Notes: generated by a model not told the origin, from the sequence alone. Positions 28,127 through 37,481 are shown, counted from the first letter of the stretch. The stretch is 64,000 nucleotides of DNA from Streptococcus pseudopneumoniae (GCF_001074565.1 NZ_JUQX01000026.1:1-64000); one strand, 5' to 3'. Made by a program: numbers and translations.

Positions 28127-28152
28127 AATTATCACTTTTATTTATAAATCAT

Positions 28153-29775
28153 TTACGATATTTTCAATCGTGTCCGTAGTCGATCTGCTTGAGCTTTGCC
28201 GATTATCTTGTCCAAGAGTCGTGTCCGTAGGCTCATCAAACCATAGAGACCTCCTCCAAGCCCTCCGATGAGAGCTACGTAAAGGAAACTCCAGAAACGT
28301 CCACTTGGTTGGAAGACAAAACCGAGTAGCCACTGCAAGAAGCCAACTAGGATGAACATGACAAGGGTTAAGATGGTAATCAAGATAGTCCGCTTCAAGA
28401 TTATCTTTCGACGAGCACCCGTTACCTGGCAGATGTCTCGGTACATCAAGACATTCGGAATAATCAAGCCGATAGTCGTTGAGATCAAGGGACCGTAGCT
28501 GTGAAAAATAGCAATACTTGGAAGTTGCAAGACGAGCTTGGCAATGGAACCATAGATAAAGTAAAGAACTGCCTTGCGGTTGCGGAACATGGCCTGAAGC
28601 ATAGGAGACAAGACCATATACAAGCCTAGGATAGTAGACTGTAAAACCGCAAAGACAAACAAGCCCATGGCCAGACTATCTGGCTTGCCATAAAAAACTG
28701 TATAGAGAGGTTCCCCTACCATGACCACTCCAACCGTTGCCGGTAGTAGAAATAAGAAGAGCATGGTGAGGCTATCTTGGACTAGGCGAGCCGCTGCCTG
28801 CAAGTCGCCTTTTACATAGTTTTCCGTTAACAGCGGCAAGCCAACACTCCCAATTGAAACCCCCACAGAGATTAAAATCATGGTGATTTTATTGGGATTG
28901 GCAGAGAAATAAGAAAACATGACAACCAAGTCTTCGTTGCTATAGTTGGTAAACCACTTCATACTATTGATAAAGGTCATTTGGTCTAAAATCTGAAAGA
29001 GTTGAATGGCCGATCCTGTCAGGATAAAAGGAATGGCTTCCTTGATAGTATCGACTAAGAGTCGCTTACTATTAATCTTATCTCGTGTTTCAAAGACTCT
29101 CTTAAGCAAACCTTCTTGGGCAAGAAAATAAATCAAAACTGCAAAACTTGCCACCATCCCCACAAAGGCCGCAAAGGTCGATTGGGTAACGGCTGATAGG
29201 TAGTCACCAGAACCCATCTTCATAATGAAGAAGGTCGCCAACAACATCCAGATAACACGAATCACCTGCTCAGCGATTTGGCTCATAGCATAGGGTTTCA
29301 GATTGTTCATCCCTTGGAAGAAGCCCCGGATGACACTCATAGATGGGAAAATCAAGACCGCCCAAGCCAAGCTCTGCATGATGGGAATCAGGTCTTTCCC
29401 CACACCTGACAAATCTGCTAACCAGGGAGAAAAGAGATACAAGACCAAAGCAAAGACTAAGCCCAAGCCCGTCATAAAGCTTAGGAAACTCCGAATCAAT
29501 GCAAAGCTATGCTCTTCTTCTCGCATAGTATTGTACTTAGCCACTTGTTTGGCGACCGCAACTGGGATACCCGCTGTCGAAATCAGCAAAAACCAGGCGT
29601 AAATATTGTAGCCCATGGTAAAGAGTCCGTTTGCCTTAGCAGCATAGGTCCCCATCCAGATATACCAGGGAATAATATAGATAGCACCAAGGAGGCGACT
29701 AATAAAGTTACTAGCTGTTAGCCAAGCAGTCCCTCGCAACATCTGGGCTTGCTGGTGATTGTTTTCGTTAGACAT
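28153..29775 (-). CDS. MurJ-type lipid II flippase / polysaccharide transporter (YtgP family)
   Basis: 540 residues with about 14 TM helices, MOP superfamily. The N-terminus LRGTAWLTASNFISRLLGAIYIIPW is the MviN/YtgP pattern. In Bacillus and Streptococcus YtgP is the MurJ-type flippase that moves lipid II outward. The ATG at 29775 has GAGGAAG 5 nt upstream and is preferred over a TTG at 29790. It is divergent from murE across ~105 bp, and its -35 overlaps that of murE. A functional link in wall precursor supply is therefore built into the promoter region. Confidence 0.88.
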   Translation of the reverse strand: MSNENNHQQAQMLRGTAWLTASNFISRLLGAIYIIPWYIWMGTYAAKANGLFTMGYNIYAWFLLISTAGIPVAVAKQVAKYNTMREEEHSFALIRSFLSFMTGLGLVFALVLYLFSPWLADLSGVGKDLIPIMQSLAWAVLIFPSMSVIRGFFQGMNNLKPYAMSQIAEQVIRVIWMLLATFFIMKMGSGDYLSAVTQSTFAAFVGMVASFAVLIYFLAQEGLLKRVFETRDKINSKRLLVDTIKEAIPFILTGSAIQLFQILDQMTFINSMKWFTNYSNEDLVVMFSYFSANPNKITMILISVGVSIGSVGLPLLTENYVKGDLQAAARLVQDSLTMLFLFLLPATVGVVMVGEPLYTVFYGKPDSLAMGLFVFAVLQSTILGLYMVLSPMLQAMFRNRKAVLYFIYGSIAKLVLQLPSIAIFHSYGPLISTTIGLIIPNVLMYRDICQVTGARRKIILKRTILITILTLVMFILVGFLQWLLGFVFQPSGRFWSFLYVALIGGLGGGLYGLMSLRTRLLDKIIGKAQADRLRTRLKIS

Positions 29776-29801
29776 AGCTTCCTCATTCAATTTTGATAAC
29801 T

Positions 29802-29838
29802 AGGAAAAGTTCCTTATCTTCCATTATAAACTTTTCCT
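29802..29838. promoter_or_regulatory. Operator-like inverted repeat over the flippase -10
   Basis: AGGAAAAGTT (29802-29811) and its exact complement AACTTTTCCT (29829-29838) with a 17-bp gap that holds the flippase TATAAT. The distal arm precedes the predicted RNA start (~29816), so it cannot form a hairpin in that RNA and is more likely a DNA site. No regulator is assigned. Confidence 0.4.
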
Positions 29839-29851
29839 TGTTACTTGTAAA
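29823..29851 (-). promoter_or_regulatory. Flippase promoter
   Basis: TTTACA (29851-29846), 17-bp spacer, TATAAT (29828-29823) on the minus strand. The predicted leader is ~40 nt. Confidence 0.7.
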
Positions 29852-29873
29852 ATTCGGGCTTGAAGTTTATAAT
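29845..29873 (+). promoter_or_regulatory. murE promoter, overlapping the flippase promoter
   Basis: TTGTAA (29845-29850), 17-bp spacer, TATAAT (29868-29873). The hexamer shares five bases with the opposing -35. The predicted start is at about 29880, next to the ATG at 29881. Confidence 0.7.
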
Positions 29874-29880
29874 AGAAAGT

Positions 29881-31326
29881 ATGATTAAGATTAAAACCGT
29901 ATTAGATATATTAAAGAAAGATGGTCTCTTCCGCGAGATTATCGACCAAGGACACTACCACTACAACTACGGTGAAGTTGTTTTTGACAGCATCAGTTAC
30001 GACAGCCGAAAAGTAAAAGAAGGTACTCTTTTTTTTGCCAAAGGCGCTGCCTTTAAAAAAGAATACCTCCTATCCGCTATAAGTCAAGGCTTAGCTTGGT
30101 ACGTCTCCGAAAAGGACTACGAAGTCGGTATCCCTGTCATCGTTGTGAACGATATCAAGAAAGCCATGAGTTTGATTGCTATGGAATTTTATGGCAATCC
30201 ACAAGAAAAACTCAAAATTCTCGCTTTCACAGGGACAAAAGGAAAGACAACATCTGCTTACTTTGCATACCACATTCTATCTCAGCGCTACCCAACAGCT
30301 CTCTTGTCAACTATGAACACAACTTTGGATGGCAGGACCTTCTTTAAATCTTCCTTCTCAACGCCTGAAAATATCGATCTTTTCGACATGATGGCTCAGG
30401 CTGTTAAGAATGGTAGAACCCATCTTGTAATGGAAGTCTCTAGCCAAGCCTATCTTGTTCATCGAGTATATGGTCTGACCTTTGATGTAGGTGTCTTTCT
30501 TAACATCACACCTGACCATATCGGTCCGATTGAGCATCCTAGCTTTGAAGACTACTTCTATCACAAGCGTCTCTTGATGAAAAATAGCCGAGCAGTTGTC
30601 ATTAACAGCGACATGAACCACTTTTCTGTGCTAAAAGAACAAGTGGAACATCAAGAACATGACTTCTATGGTAGCCATTCGAGCAACCAAATCGAGAACT
30701 CCAAAGCCTTTAGCTTTTCAGCTACTGGTAAACTCGCTGGTGATTATGATATTCAACTCATTGGCCACTTCAATCAAGAAAATGCTGTTGCTGCAGGACT
30801 TGCCTGTCTTCGTCTAGGTGCTAGTCTTGAAGATATCAAAAAAGGAATCGCTGCAACCCGCGTTCCTGGACGTATGGAAGTCCTGACTCAGAAAAATGGA
30901 GCCAAGGTCTTCATCGACTACGCCCATAATGGTGACAGCCTGAAGAAACTGATCTCTGTTGTTGAAACTCATCAAACTGGAAAAATCGCTCTGGTTCTCG
31001 GTTCGACTGGAAACAAGGGTGAAAGTCGTCGCAAAGACTTTGGACTCCTTCTCAATCAACATCCTGAGATTCAAGTCTTTCTCACCGCTGATGATCCCAA
31101 CTATGAAGATCCAATGGCCATTGCTGAAGAAATCAGTAGCTATATCAGTCATCCTGTTGAAAAGATTGCCGATCGTGAAGAAGCCATCAAGGCGGCCATG
31201 GCCATCACAAATCAAGAACTCGATGCCGTAATTATTGCTGGTAAGGGAGCTGATTGTTACCAGATCGTACAAGGAAAGAAAGAAGACTATCCTGGAGACG
31301 CAGCTATCGCAGAACGTTATCTATAA
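29881..31326 (+). CDS. murE: UDP-N-acetylmuramoyl-L-alanyl-D-glutamate--L-lysine ligase
   Basis: 481 residues. ATP loop [17 protein letters not shown]; central [17 protein letters not shown] and [20 protein letters not shown]-terminal [13 protein letters not shown] and [11 protein letters not shown]. The DDPN motif, in place of DNPR, specifies L-lysine addition (EC 6.3.2.7), as in other streptococci. The ATG at 29881 matches family starts ([11 protein letters not shown]); the frame continues upstream only to a TTG with no ribosome site. TATAAT ends 7 nt before the ATG, so the mRNA is probably leaderless. It ends at a shared bidirectional terminator with csbD. Confidence 0.97.
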   Translation: MIKIKTVLDILKKDGLFREIIDQGHYHYNYGEVVFDSISYDSRKVKEGTLFFAKGAAFKKEYLLSAISQGLAWYVSEKDYEVGIPVIVVNDIKKAMSLIAMEFYGNPQEKLKILAFTGTKGKTTSAYFAYHILSQRYPTALLSTMNTTLDGRTFFKSSFSTPENIDLFDMMAQAVKNGRTHLVMEVSSQAYLVHRVYGLTFDVGVFLNITPDHIGPIEHPSFEDYFYHKRLLMKNSRAVVINSDMNHFSVLKEQVEHQEHDFYGSHSSNQIENSKAFSFSATGKLAGDYDIQLIGHFNQENAVAAGLACLRLGASLEDIKKGIAATRVPGRMEVLTQKNGAKVFIDYAHNGDSLKKLISVVETHQTGKIALVLGSTGNKGESRRKDFGLLLNQHPEIQVFLTADDPNYEDPMAIAEEISSYISHPVEKIADREEAIKAAMAITNQELDAVIIAGKGADCYQIVQGKKEDYPGDAAIAERYL

Positions 31327-31358
31327 AAAAATCAAGGGAATATTTCCCTTGATTTTTT
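31326..31358. terminator. Bidirectional terminator between murE and the csbD-like gene
   Basis: Perfect 15-bp stem AAAAAATCAAGGGAA / TTCCCTTGATTTTTT with a 3-nt loop, giving U-runs in both directions. Confidence 0.9.
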
Positions 31359-31557
31359 AGTCTTCTTTCTTAAATGAGTTTTTAAGACCTTCAACGGCAC
31401 CTTCTACAGCACCTTTAGCATCTTCAACTACTTCTTTTGCTTTCGCAACTGTTTTTTCTACAGTGCCTTCTGCTTCTGTCTTGCTATCGCCAGTAACTTT
31501 ACCAAATCCTTCTTTGATAGCACCAGTTGCTTGATCCAATTTATTTTCAAGTGACAT
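31357..31557 (-). CDS. CsbD-like stress-response protein
   Basis: 66 residues: [31 protein letters not shown] followed by Lys/Ala/Val heptads ([22 protein letters not shown]), the CsbD-family pattern of small, hydrophilic, helical general-stress proteins. The ATG at 31557 has AAAGGAGA upstream; the longer frame to 31635 adds residues with no family match. The promoter TTGACT-17-TAAACT is followed by a cre-like site over the start, suggesting carbon catabolite control. Molecular function is unknown. Confidence 0.88.
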   Translation of the reverse strand: MSLENKLDQATGAIKEGFGKVTGDSKTEAEGTVEKTVAKAKEVVEDAKGAVEGAVEGLKNSFKKED

Positions 31558-31589
31558 AGCTCTGTCTCCTTTGCTTTTAATACGATAAA

Positions 31590-31603
31590 CGTTATCGCTT
31601 ACA
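31590..31603 (-). promoter_or_regulatory. cre-like site (CcpA) over the csbD transcription start
   Basis: TGTAAGCGATAACG on the minus strand matches the cre consensus TGWNANCGNTNWCA except the last base. It lies just below the -10 (31607-31612), the place where CcpA blocks elongation. Confidence 0.5.
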
Positions 31604-31606
31604 TTC

Positions 31607-31635
31607 AGTTTATGCTTATTCTTTAGCAAAGTCAA
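31607..31635 (-). promoter_or_regulatory. Promoter of the csbD-like gene
   Basis: TTGACT (31635-31630), 17-bp spacer, TAAACT (31612-31607) on the minus strand. Confidence 0.6.
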
Positions 31636-31658
31636 ACAATCAGCTCAAAATTAAGCCA

Positions 31659-32309
31659 TTAAGACAAATAGAAAGTCAACCGTTCCTTGTCGAAATCAAC
31701 AGCCAGCTCATACTTTCCAGCTTCATTTTGAACAATATAGCCTAGAACGACTAAACTGTCCACAAAGATATCACGACGTTTCTGAATTAATTGATCTTTT
31801 TTGAGAAATTTCAGTAAAAAAGTCGTCATATATTTGAGAGCATACTCAGGATTGACATCTCCCAAAATAGCATAAAGTTCCTGCTGTTTTTGTGTCAAAG
31901 GATAATGATTCTTGACCTTGTAGAAATAATTCGACAGGGTCATCTTTTCTCTTGCAAAATCCGTAGATTCGACTAAAATGGCTGCATTGGTTTGATTGCG
32001 CAATTCTGTCTCAAAAGTCTTCTTCAGCAAAGCTTGATAGACTGGACTATCCTCTCTGACAAAAATCTCTTGGTCAAGGACCAGACTGGCTATTGATTCT
32101 AAAAAAGGGAGATTAAGGGAATAACGTTTGTTTTCCCTTCGGATCAAACCTGCCTTTATATACTCTTCCATGAGTTTATCAACTGCTATATCTGGAAACT
32201 GGGCCTTGATTTCTCGTAGGATCACATCATTATGCTGGTCCAGATAGTCCACCAAACCTATAAAAAATGGCTGCCGAGTCAAACGGGAGGGATTAAAAAT
32301 CTGAATCAT
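31659..32309 (-). CDS. DUF1803-type conserved streptococcal protein
   Basis: 216 residues, soluble, no signal peptide. The N-terminal MIQIFNPSRLTRQPFFIGLVDYL, followed by a winged-helix-like segment (KLMEEYIKAGLIRRENKRYSL), fits the DUF1803 family from streptococci. It overlaps the upstream papain-like hydrolase gene by 17 bp, so the two are coupled. The winged-helix look suggests nucleic-acid binding but no function is established. Confidence 0.75.
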   Translation of the reverse strand: MIQIFNPSRLTRQPFFIGLVDYLDQHNDVILREIKAQFPDIAVDKLMEEYIKAGLIRRENKRYSLNLPFLESIASLVLDQEIFVREDSPVYQALLKKTFETELRNQTNAAILVESTDFAREKMTLSNYFYKVKNHYPLTQKQQELYAILGDVNPEYALKYMTTFLLKFLKKDQLIQKRRDIFVDSLVVLGYIVQNEAGKYELAVDFDKERLTFYLS

Positions 32310-32805
32310 GAAGATTCCTTTCTTTACAAACTAAAAGAGGAGATGCTGCTAATTGACTGGGATTGGTCCCTGGTTGATTCATGGGTACAGGAAGTTCGAG
32401 TTTCTGGTAATATTGCCTCCAAAAATCACTGATCTCCTGCTCCCCGTCCCCAAATTTCATGGGAATAGTTTCAAAAATCGGTAGGATTTCAGCGATGTAC
32501 TGGGAGCAATAAAAGCCATTCCCATCCGGATAAAACGAGCTATTATAGGGTGCACCTAAATGTTTGCTAGCTCTCTCCTTTACCAAGTCAGCTTCCAGCT
32601 CTGGATAGACATAAAGGTCGTAAAGATGAGTCGGTTCAAAAAAATCAGCTGGTTCTTGACAGATAACACCAACTTCACCAGTTGCATGATAAACAAAACC
32701 GTCCAAAAAGATGGCTACATGACTATAGTTCCCAGTAGAAGCCTGGATGGCCTGCCCCATATCTGAAAGCTCCTTCACAAAAATCAAATCACCATTTTCT
32801 AACAT
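32293..32805 (-). CDS. YiiX/YebB-like permuted papain-fold protein (NlpC/P60 superfamily)
   Basis: 170 residues. LENGDLIFVKELSDMGQAIQ, then NYSHVAIFLDGFVYHATGEVGV holds the His of the permuted NlpC/P60 active site, and NGFYCSQYIAEIL has the catalytic Cys. Members hydrolyse amide or ester bonds of lipids or peptides. There is no signal peptide, so action is probably cytoplasmic. The start has AGGAGAGAAAG upstream. Co-transcribed with the DUF1803 gene. Confidence 0.82.
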   Translation of the reverse strand: MLENGDLIFVKELSDMGQAIQASTGNYSHVAIFLDGFVYHATGEVGVICQEPADFFEPTHLYDLYVYPELEADLVKERASKHLGAPYNSSFYPDGNGFYCSQYIAEILPIFETIPMKFGDGEQEISDFWRQYYQKLELPVPMNQPGTNPSQLAASPLLVCKERNLHDSDF

Positions 32806-32818
32806 CTTTCTCTCCTAG

Positions 32819-32843
32819 AAAAAAAGGAGTCGAAACCCCTTTA
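32819..32843 (-). terminator. Intrinsic terminator of ppaC
   Basis: AAAGGGGT-TTCG-ACTCCTTT hairpin with a UUCG-type tetraloop and U7 run on the minus strand. A second hairpin without U-run (AGGAAAC / GTTTCCT, 32850-32867) lies between it and the ppaC stop. Confidence 0.75.
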
Positions 32844-32890
32844 GCTATAAGGAAACTAACGTTTCCTCATTTCAACTATCACTCAGACTA

Positions 32891-33826
32891 TTAGCCATTA
32901 AAGCTTTCTGTCAACTGAGGCACCACTTGTTTCTTACGTGAAACGGCACCTGGAAGGAAAGCGTGGTTGTTTTCAAGTTTGAAGTTAAAGGCTGCTTCGA
33001 CCTTGTCCATGTTTGACCCAAGAGCAAGGATTTCTGAGTTTGAGTTAACGATATCTGTAATCATCAAAACAAAGTCAGAGTAGCCGTTTGCTGCATTAGC
33101 TGCTTGCATTGCTACTTCGATTTCTGCTTGACGTTCCAAGACTTCAGCAATATCCACTGTATTAACCTGAGCAACACGAACCTTATTGCCGTTGAGTTCA
33201 AAAGTCTTAGCATCGATGTCAATCAATTCTTCAGCAGATTTACTAGCCAAGTTTGTACCAGCTTTCAGCATGGCAAGACCATATTCTTCCAAGTTTACAC
33301 CAGCCAATTCAGCCAATTCAGGTGCAATCACCTTATCAGATGGGTGGGTTGTTGGTGATTTCAAAAGTAGGGTATCTGAAATCAGACCAGATAGCATCAA
33401 ACCTGCGATTTCTTTTGGTACAGCTACACCATGTTCTTTGAACATGCGGTAAACGATAGATGAAGCTGATCCAACTGGTTCCAAACGCATGTAAAGTGGG
33501 CTTGCAGTTTCAAAGTTAGCCACACGGTGGTGGTCCACAACACCGTAAACTTCTACTTCAGCGATATCTGACACTGATTGTTGGAATTCATTGTGGTCTG
33601 TTAAGATAACTTGCTCTGCACCTTCTGCTTTAGCAGATGTGATGACGCGTGGTGCTTCTACACCAAAATAGTTCAAAACAAAGGCTGTTTCCTCATTTGG
33701 AGTACCTAGAGCTACTGCTTCTGTGTCCAATCCATAAGCCTCTTTCGCAAGATAAGCAAAGGCTACAGATGACCCGATGGCATCTGAGTCTGGATTTTGG
33801 TGACCAAATACTAGAATCTTAGACAT
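32891..33826 (-). CDS. ppaC: Manganese-dependent inorganic pyrophosphatase, family II
   Basis: 311 residues, DHH/DHHA2 family. Metal-binding motifs [13 protein letters not shown] (~8-20), ILTDHNEF, and [10 protein letters not shown] (~97-106) are complete, and the C-terminal DHHA2 ends in [14 protein letters not shown]. It hydrolyses pyrophosphate, driving biosynthesis, and needs Mn2+, which connects to the Mn export genes in this window. Promoter TTGTCA-17-TAAAAT (33884-33856) and AAAGAGGT site upstream. Monocistronic. Confidence 0.97.
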   Translation of the reverse strand: MSKILVFGHQNPDSDAIGSSVAFAYLAKEAYGLDTEAVALGTPNEETAFVLNYFGVEAPRVITSAKAEGAEQVILTDHNEFQQSVSDIAEVEVYGVVDHHRVANFETASPLYMRLEPVGSASSIVYRMFKEHGVAVPKEIAGLMLSGLISDTLLLKSPTTHPSDKVIAPELAELAGVNLEEYGLAMLKAGTNLASKSAEELIDIDAKTFELNGNKVRVAQVNTVDIAEVLERQAEIEVAMQAANAANGYSDFVLMITDIVNSNSEILALGSNMDKVEAAFNFKLENNHAFLPGAVSRKKQVVPQLTESFNG

Positions 33827-33855
33827 GATAATACCTCTTTAAATTTATTCATCTT

Positions 33856-33884
33856 ATTTTAGCACTTTTTTCTTCTTTTGACAA
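33856..33884 (-). promoter_or_regulatory. ppaC promoter
   Basis: TTGTCA (33884-33879), 17-bp spacer, TAAAAT (33861-33856) on the minus strand. Confidence 0.65.
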
Positions 33885-33910
33885 AAGTAAGAGGAGTCAA
33901 AGGACTCCTC
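33885..33910 (-). terminator. Probable terminator of the trmN6/GIY-YIG operon
   Basis: Stem GAGGAGTC / GACTCCTC (33891-33898 / 33903-33910), then TTACTTTTG on the minus strand. The U-run is interrupted, so it may be leaky. Confidence 0.6.
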
Positions 33911-33911
33911 A

Positions 33912-34196
33912 TTAGACATCAATATCGTTAACTAGATTTTTTTCTTGATTTTCGGATAAAAATCGTTCTTTCTGGGGTCTTTTCTTGCGTTTGAGGAGAG
34001 CCTCTGCAGACATGGCTTCTTCCTTGCTAGCAAAAGCCTCTACATAGATAAGTTTGACAGGCAAGCGAGCTCGGGTATACTTGGCTCCCTTACCACTATT
34101 ATGAACGGTAAGGCGCCTCTTCACATCCGTTGTATAGCCTGTATAGTAAGAACCGTCACGGCACTCCACCACATACATATAGGCCTTATGATCCAT
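33912..34196 (-). CDS. GIY-YIG domain endonuclease-like protein (UPF0213)
   Basis: 94 residues. The GIY-YIG core appears as [17 protein letters not shown], then [28 protein letters not shown], which is the YhbQ/UPF0213 pattern of short stand-alone members with proposed DNA-repair nuclease activity. The ATG at 34196 overlaps the upstream methyltransferase stop by 11 bp; an extended frame to 34286 would overlap much more and lacks family support. Confidence 0.9.
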   Translation of the reverse strand: MDHKAYMYVVECRDGSYYTGYTTDVKRRLTVHNSGKGAKYTRARLPVKLIYVEAFASKEEAMSAEALLKRKKRPQKERFLSENQEKNLVNDIDV

Positions 34197-34935
34197 AGTA
34201 AATCTCTTGAATTTCTGGCGTATAGGAACCATCATCATTGTGAACAATGAGCGGTGGCAAGACCTTGAAGCCACTAATAGACCCATCTTTGATAGCTTCG
34301 ATTAAAAGCATATTGGCTTCCTTTTCTCGTTTAGGATAGACAAATTGCAGGCGCTTGGGTGCTAAATTGTAGCGTTGAAGCATGTCTAGAATATCCAAAA
34401 GTCGATCTGGACGGTGAACCATGACAAAACGACCATTAGACTTGAGAATACTCTGAGCACTTCGACAGATTTCCTTAAGATTAGTCGCAATCTCGTGTCT
34501 TGCTAGGAGGTAGTGTTCACTCTCGTTCAGATTGGAATGCGGATCCACCTTGAAATAAGGCGGATTGCACAAAATCATGTCCACCTTACTTCCCTGAATG
34601 CGAGCAGGCATATTTTTCAAATCATCGCAAATAACCTGCATCTGCTCTTCCAAGCCATTCAACCGAACCGAACGCTCTGCCATATCCGCCAAACGCTCCT
34701 GAATTTCTACAGAGAGAATTTTTGCCTTGGTACGACTACTTGCAAAAAGTCCTACTGCACCATTGCCAGCACAAAAGTCCACAATTAAGCCATTTTTAGG
34801 AAAGCGAGGAAAGCGTGACAAGAGAACACTATCCACCGAATAGCTAAACACTTCTCTATTTTGAATGATCTTGATATCTGTCGAAAAGAGCTGGTTGATT
34901 CGCTCTCCTGATTTTAATAATTGTTCTTCTTTCAT
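34186..34935 (-). CDS. trmN6: tRNA1(Val) (adenine-37-N6)-methyltransferase
   Basis: 249 residues, Rossmann-fold MTase. SAM motif [15 protein letters not shown], and the adenine-N6 signature NPPY in [14 protein letters not shown]. The YfiC/YabB family methylates A37 of tRNA1(Val). It is coupled to the GIY-YIG gene, a conserved pair in Firmicutes. TATAAT (34942-34947) is separated from the ATG by only GAAAGT, so a leaderless mRNA is predicted. Confidence 0.9.
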   Translation of the reverse strand: MKEEQLLKSGERINQLFSTDIKIIQNREVFSYSVDSVLLSRFPRFPKNGLIVDFCAGNGAVGLFASSRTKAKILSVEIQERLADMAERSVRLNGLEEQMQVICDDLKNMPARIQGSKVDMILCNPPYFKVDPHSNLNESEHYLLARHEIATNLKEICRSAQSILKSNGRFVMVHRPDRLLDILDMLQRYNLAPKRLQFVYPKREKEANMLLIEAIKDGSISGFKVLPPLIVHNDDGSYTPEIQEIYYGS

Positions 34936-34941
34936 ACTTTC

Positions 34942-34969
34942 ATTATATCAAATTATGTTAACATCACAA
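34942..34969 (-). promoter_or_regulatory. trmN6 promoter, abutting the start codon
   Basis: TTGTGA (34969-34964), 16-bp spacer, TATAAT (34947-34942), GAAAGT, ATG (34935) on the minus strand. Confidence 0.65.
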
Positions 34970-34988
34970 ATGATTTAGATAATTGTAT

Positions 34989-35348
34989 TTACGGCTTCTT
35001 TTTTAAATGTTCTAATGCTTCACGCGTCCAAACTGGCATCATTCGAGCAAGTGGCGCAAAACCATGCTTGATACGATCATTTGAAAAACGTCTCCGTCTT
35101 GGCAATTGATGTTTTTCTTCCTCCAAAGTACGGATAGAAAGACTGGCTTTTCCAGTGTATTCGTCAAAATCCACCACCTGTACTTGAACCTCATCACCAA
35201 TTTTTAAAATATCATAGATATTCTCAATAAATCCCGTTCGGATTTCCGAGATGTGAATCAGCCCTGTCACCCCTGTCTCTAATTCGACAAAGGCACCATA
35301 GGGCTGAATTCCTGTAATACGCCCAGTTAGCTTATCACCGATTTTCAT
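34989..35348 (-). CDS. S1 RNA-binding domain protein (CvfD/YugI, general stress protein 13 type)
   Basis: 119 residues. The S1 domain covers ~1-75 (KIGDKLTGRITGIQPYGAFVELE, GLIHISEI, VQVQVVDFDEYTGKASLSI), followed by a basic tail with QLPRRRRFSNDR. Pneumococcal CvfD of this type is a pleiotropic RNA-binding regulator. The ATG at 35348 sits one base after the stop of the HAD-cyclophilin gene (TAAGATG), so the two are coupled. The longer frame to 35375 runs into the upstream gene. Confidence 0.92.
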   Translation of the reverse strand: MKIGDKLTGRITGIQPYGAFVELETGVTGLIHISEIRTGFIENIYDILKIGDEVQVQVVDFDEYTGKASLSIRTLEEEKHQLPRRRRFSNDRIKHGFAPLARMMPVWTREALEHLKKKP

Positions 35349-35349
35349 C

Positions 35350-36750
35350 TTAATCCTCAATTTCAATCGTTTCAATTACTACATCTTCAACTGGTTTGTC
35401 CATAGCACCAGTCCCAACAGCTGCAATGGTATCTAACACCGCAAACGATTCTGCATCTACCAATTGCCCAAAAACAGTATGGCGACGGTCAAGGTGAGGA
35501 GTTCCACCTTGTTCTGCATAAATCTCAGCGATTGGTTCAGGCCAACCACCACGCGCAATCTCTTTCTTAGAGTAGGGCAAGTGTTGGTTTTGCACGATAA
35601 AGAACTGACTGCCATTGGTATTTGGACCAGCATTAGCCATAGAAAGAGCCCCACGAACATTATAAAGTTCTTCTGAAAATTCATCTTCAAAAGCTTGTCC
35701 ATAAATAGACTCTCCCCCCATACCAGTACCAGTTGGGTCTCCGCCTTGGATCATAAAGTCCTTGATAATACGGTGGAAAATCACTCCATCATAGTAACCG
35801 TCTTTTGAAAGAGCGACAAAGTTTGCTACTGTTTTGGGAGCCTGTTCAGGGAAGAGCTTGATACGCAAGTCTCCATGATTCGTCTTAATAGTCGCTAGAG
35901 GACCTTCTACTGTTTCAATTTCTACTTGTGGGAAATGCAATTCTTTTTCTACCATACCAAATCCTTCTAAGGCATCAAAAATGCCATCTTCTTCTACTGT
36001 TTTTGTAATATAATCTGCTTTTTCTTTGATCTTTTCGTGGGAAACTCCCATAGCAATACTGATTCCAGCATAATCAAAGAGTTCTAAGTCGTTAAGACCA
36101 TCTCCAAAGACCATGACATTCTCTGGTTTCAAGCCTAGATGTTCCACAACCTTGGCTACACCAGTTGCTTTGGATCCTGAAATCGGCACGATATCAGATG
36201 AATGTTCATGCCAACGCACCATGCGAAGTTTATCTGATAAGGACTCTGGTAAGTGCAAGCTATCTCCTTTATCTTCAAAGGTCCACATCTGGTATATATC
36301 TGCTTTTTCATGAAAGTCAGGATCCACACCCAGGTTCGGATAAATCGGATCAATCGCCTCACTGATCAGTTCTGTTCGCGTGGAGAGTTTGGCGTCATGA
36401 CTGCCTACCAAGCCATACTCAATTCCCTCTTTCTTGGCCCAAGAAATGTACTCTTCAACATCTGACTTGTCAATCTGATGTTGATAAACGACATTTCCTT
36501 TTTTATCTTCTATATAGGCACCATTTAAGGTTACAAAAAAGTCAGGCTTGAGATCTTGAATCTCTGGAACAACACCAAAAATACCACGTCCAGAAGCAAT
36601 TCCTGTCAAAACCCCTTTTTCACGCAACTGTTTAAAGACAGTGGGAATTGTAGCTGGAATAAAACCTGTCTTTGACGTACGCAAGGTATCATCAATATCA
36701 AAAAAGACAATCTTAATCTTCTTTGCCTTATATTTTAATTTTGCATCCAT
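35350..36750 (-). CDS. Fused Cof-type HAD hydrolase and cyclophilin peptidyl-prolyl isomerase
   Basis: 466 residues. HAD-IIB phosphatase domain at ~1-270: [12 protein letters not shown] (motif I), GIASGR (motif II), and [14 protein letters not shown] (motif IV). Cyclophilin domain at ~280-466: [19 protein letters not shown], then [18 protein letters not shown]. The substrate of the HAD half is unknown; the isomerase half catalyses Xaa-Pro isomerisation. This fusion is a known streptococcal architecture. TATAAT upstream at about 36782-36787. No signal peptide, so cytoplasmic. Confidence 0.95.
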   Translation of the reverse strand: MDAKLKYKAKKIKIVFFDIDDTLRTSKTGFIPATIPTVFKQLREKGVLTGIASGRGIFGVVPEIQDLKPDFFVTLNGAYIEDKKGNVVYQHQIDKSDVEEYISWAKKEGIEYGLVGSHDAKLSTRTELISEAIDPIYPNLGVDPDFHEKADIYQMWTFEDKGDSLHLPESLSDKLRMVRWHEHSSDIVPISGSKATGVAKVVEHLGLKPENVMVFGDGLNDLELFDYAGISIAMGVSHEKIKEKADYITKTVEEDGIFDALEGFGMVEKELHFPQVEIETVEGPLATIKTNHGDLRIKLFPEQAPKTVANFVALSKDGYYDGVIFHRIIKDFMIQGGDPTGTGMGGESIYGQAFEDEFSEELYNVRGALSMANAGPNTNGSQFFIVQNQHLPYSKKEIARGGWPEPIAEIYAEQGGTPHLDRRHTVFGQLVDAESFAVLDTIAAVGTGAMDKPVEDVVIETIEIED

Positions 36751-36832
36751 CTCTCTACCTCTTTCAATCTAACTCTTTCCATTATACCATAAAGTAGAGA
36801 AATCCCCTATCTTCAAAGAAATTCACTATCTC

Positions 36833-37342
36833 TTATTCGAATTTCTTGGATAGATACAGAACTAAATCATCATTATTTTGAATAGTATCATTCATTTTCA
36901 ACGGTTGGTTCTGATACCAAATACCCGTCCCATCTGGAATATAGCCTCGTTTGATGTACAATCTCTGGGCAGGTCCATACCCTGAATGGAGACCAACACC
37001 AAGGGTCACCTTATCCGATATGAGCTTAACTCGTTTTTCCGCTTCTTCCATCAAGAGATTTCCAATACCTTGATTTTGAAAGGGCTCAAAGACATTGAAA
37101 TCTGAGAGTTCTGGATAGATTTCTGCAAAAGGCCCCTGCTTAGCGCAGGGAAAAATTGTGATATAACCCGCTAAAGCACCCCCAACCTCTGCAACTAAGA
37201 CTTCTCTCTCCCTACATTCTTGTTCAAGAAAATACCTAGACAAAATTTCTTCTCTACCCGGCCAACCTTGGCTGATAAATCCTTGAGATAGATCTTTAAT
37301 GTCAGATTCTTGCATTTTTCTAATTGAACATGTCGTCTTCAT
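36833..37342 (-). CDS. GNAT-family N-acetyltransferase
   Basis: 169 residues: CSIRKMQESDIKDLSQGFISQG at the N-terminus, DFNVFEPFQNQGIGNLLMEEAE with the acetyl-CoA loop QNQGIG, then LYIKRGYIPDGTGIWY. Substrate unknown; the C-terminal half resembles RimI-like acetyltransferases acting on small molecules or peptides. A single-gene unit; the sequence between its start and 37397 holds its promoter region only. Confidence 0.87.
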   Translation of the reverse strand: MKTTCSIRKMQESDIKDLSQGFISQGWPGREEILSRYFLEQECREREVLVAEVGGALAGYITIFPCAKQGPFAEIYPELSDFNVFEPFQNQGIGNLLMEEAEKRVKLISDKVTLGVGLHSGYGPAQRLYIKRGYIPDGTGIWYQNQPLKMNDTIQNNDDLVLYLSKKFE

Positions 37343-37396
37343 AAGATGCTCCTTTAAAGCTTTCTCCTACCATTATAACACGATAATAAAAATTAA

Positions 37397-37434
37397 AAGA
37401 AAAAACCTAGTAAGGCAAAAGAATCTTACTAGAT
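37397..37434 (-). terminator. Distal terminator behind the rpsR array
   Basis: CTAGTAAG / CTTACTAG stem (37407-37414 / 37425-37432), followed by GTTTTTTC on the minus strand. It is the last barrier between the ribosomal-protein operon and the acetyltransferase gene. Confidence 0.75.
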
Positions 37435-37481
37435 CAAAAGAGAGCCCTTTCTAATAGAGTCCTGTAAAGTCTGAAAAAAGA

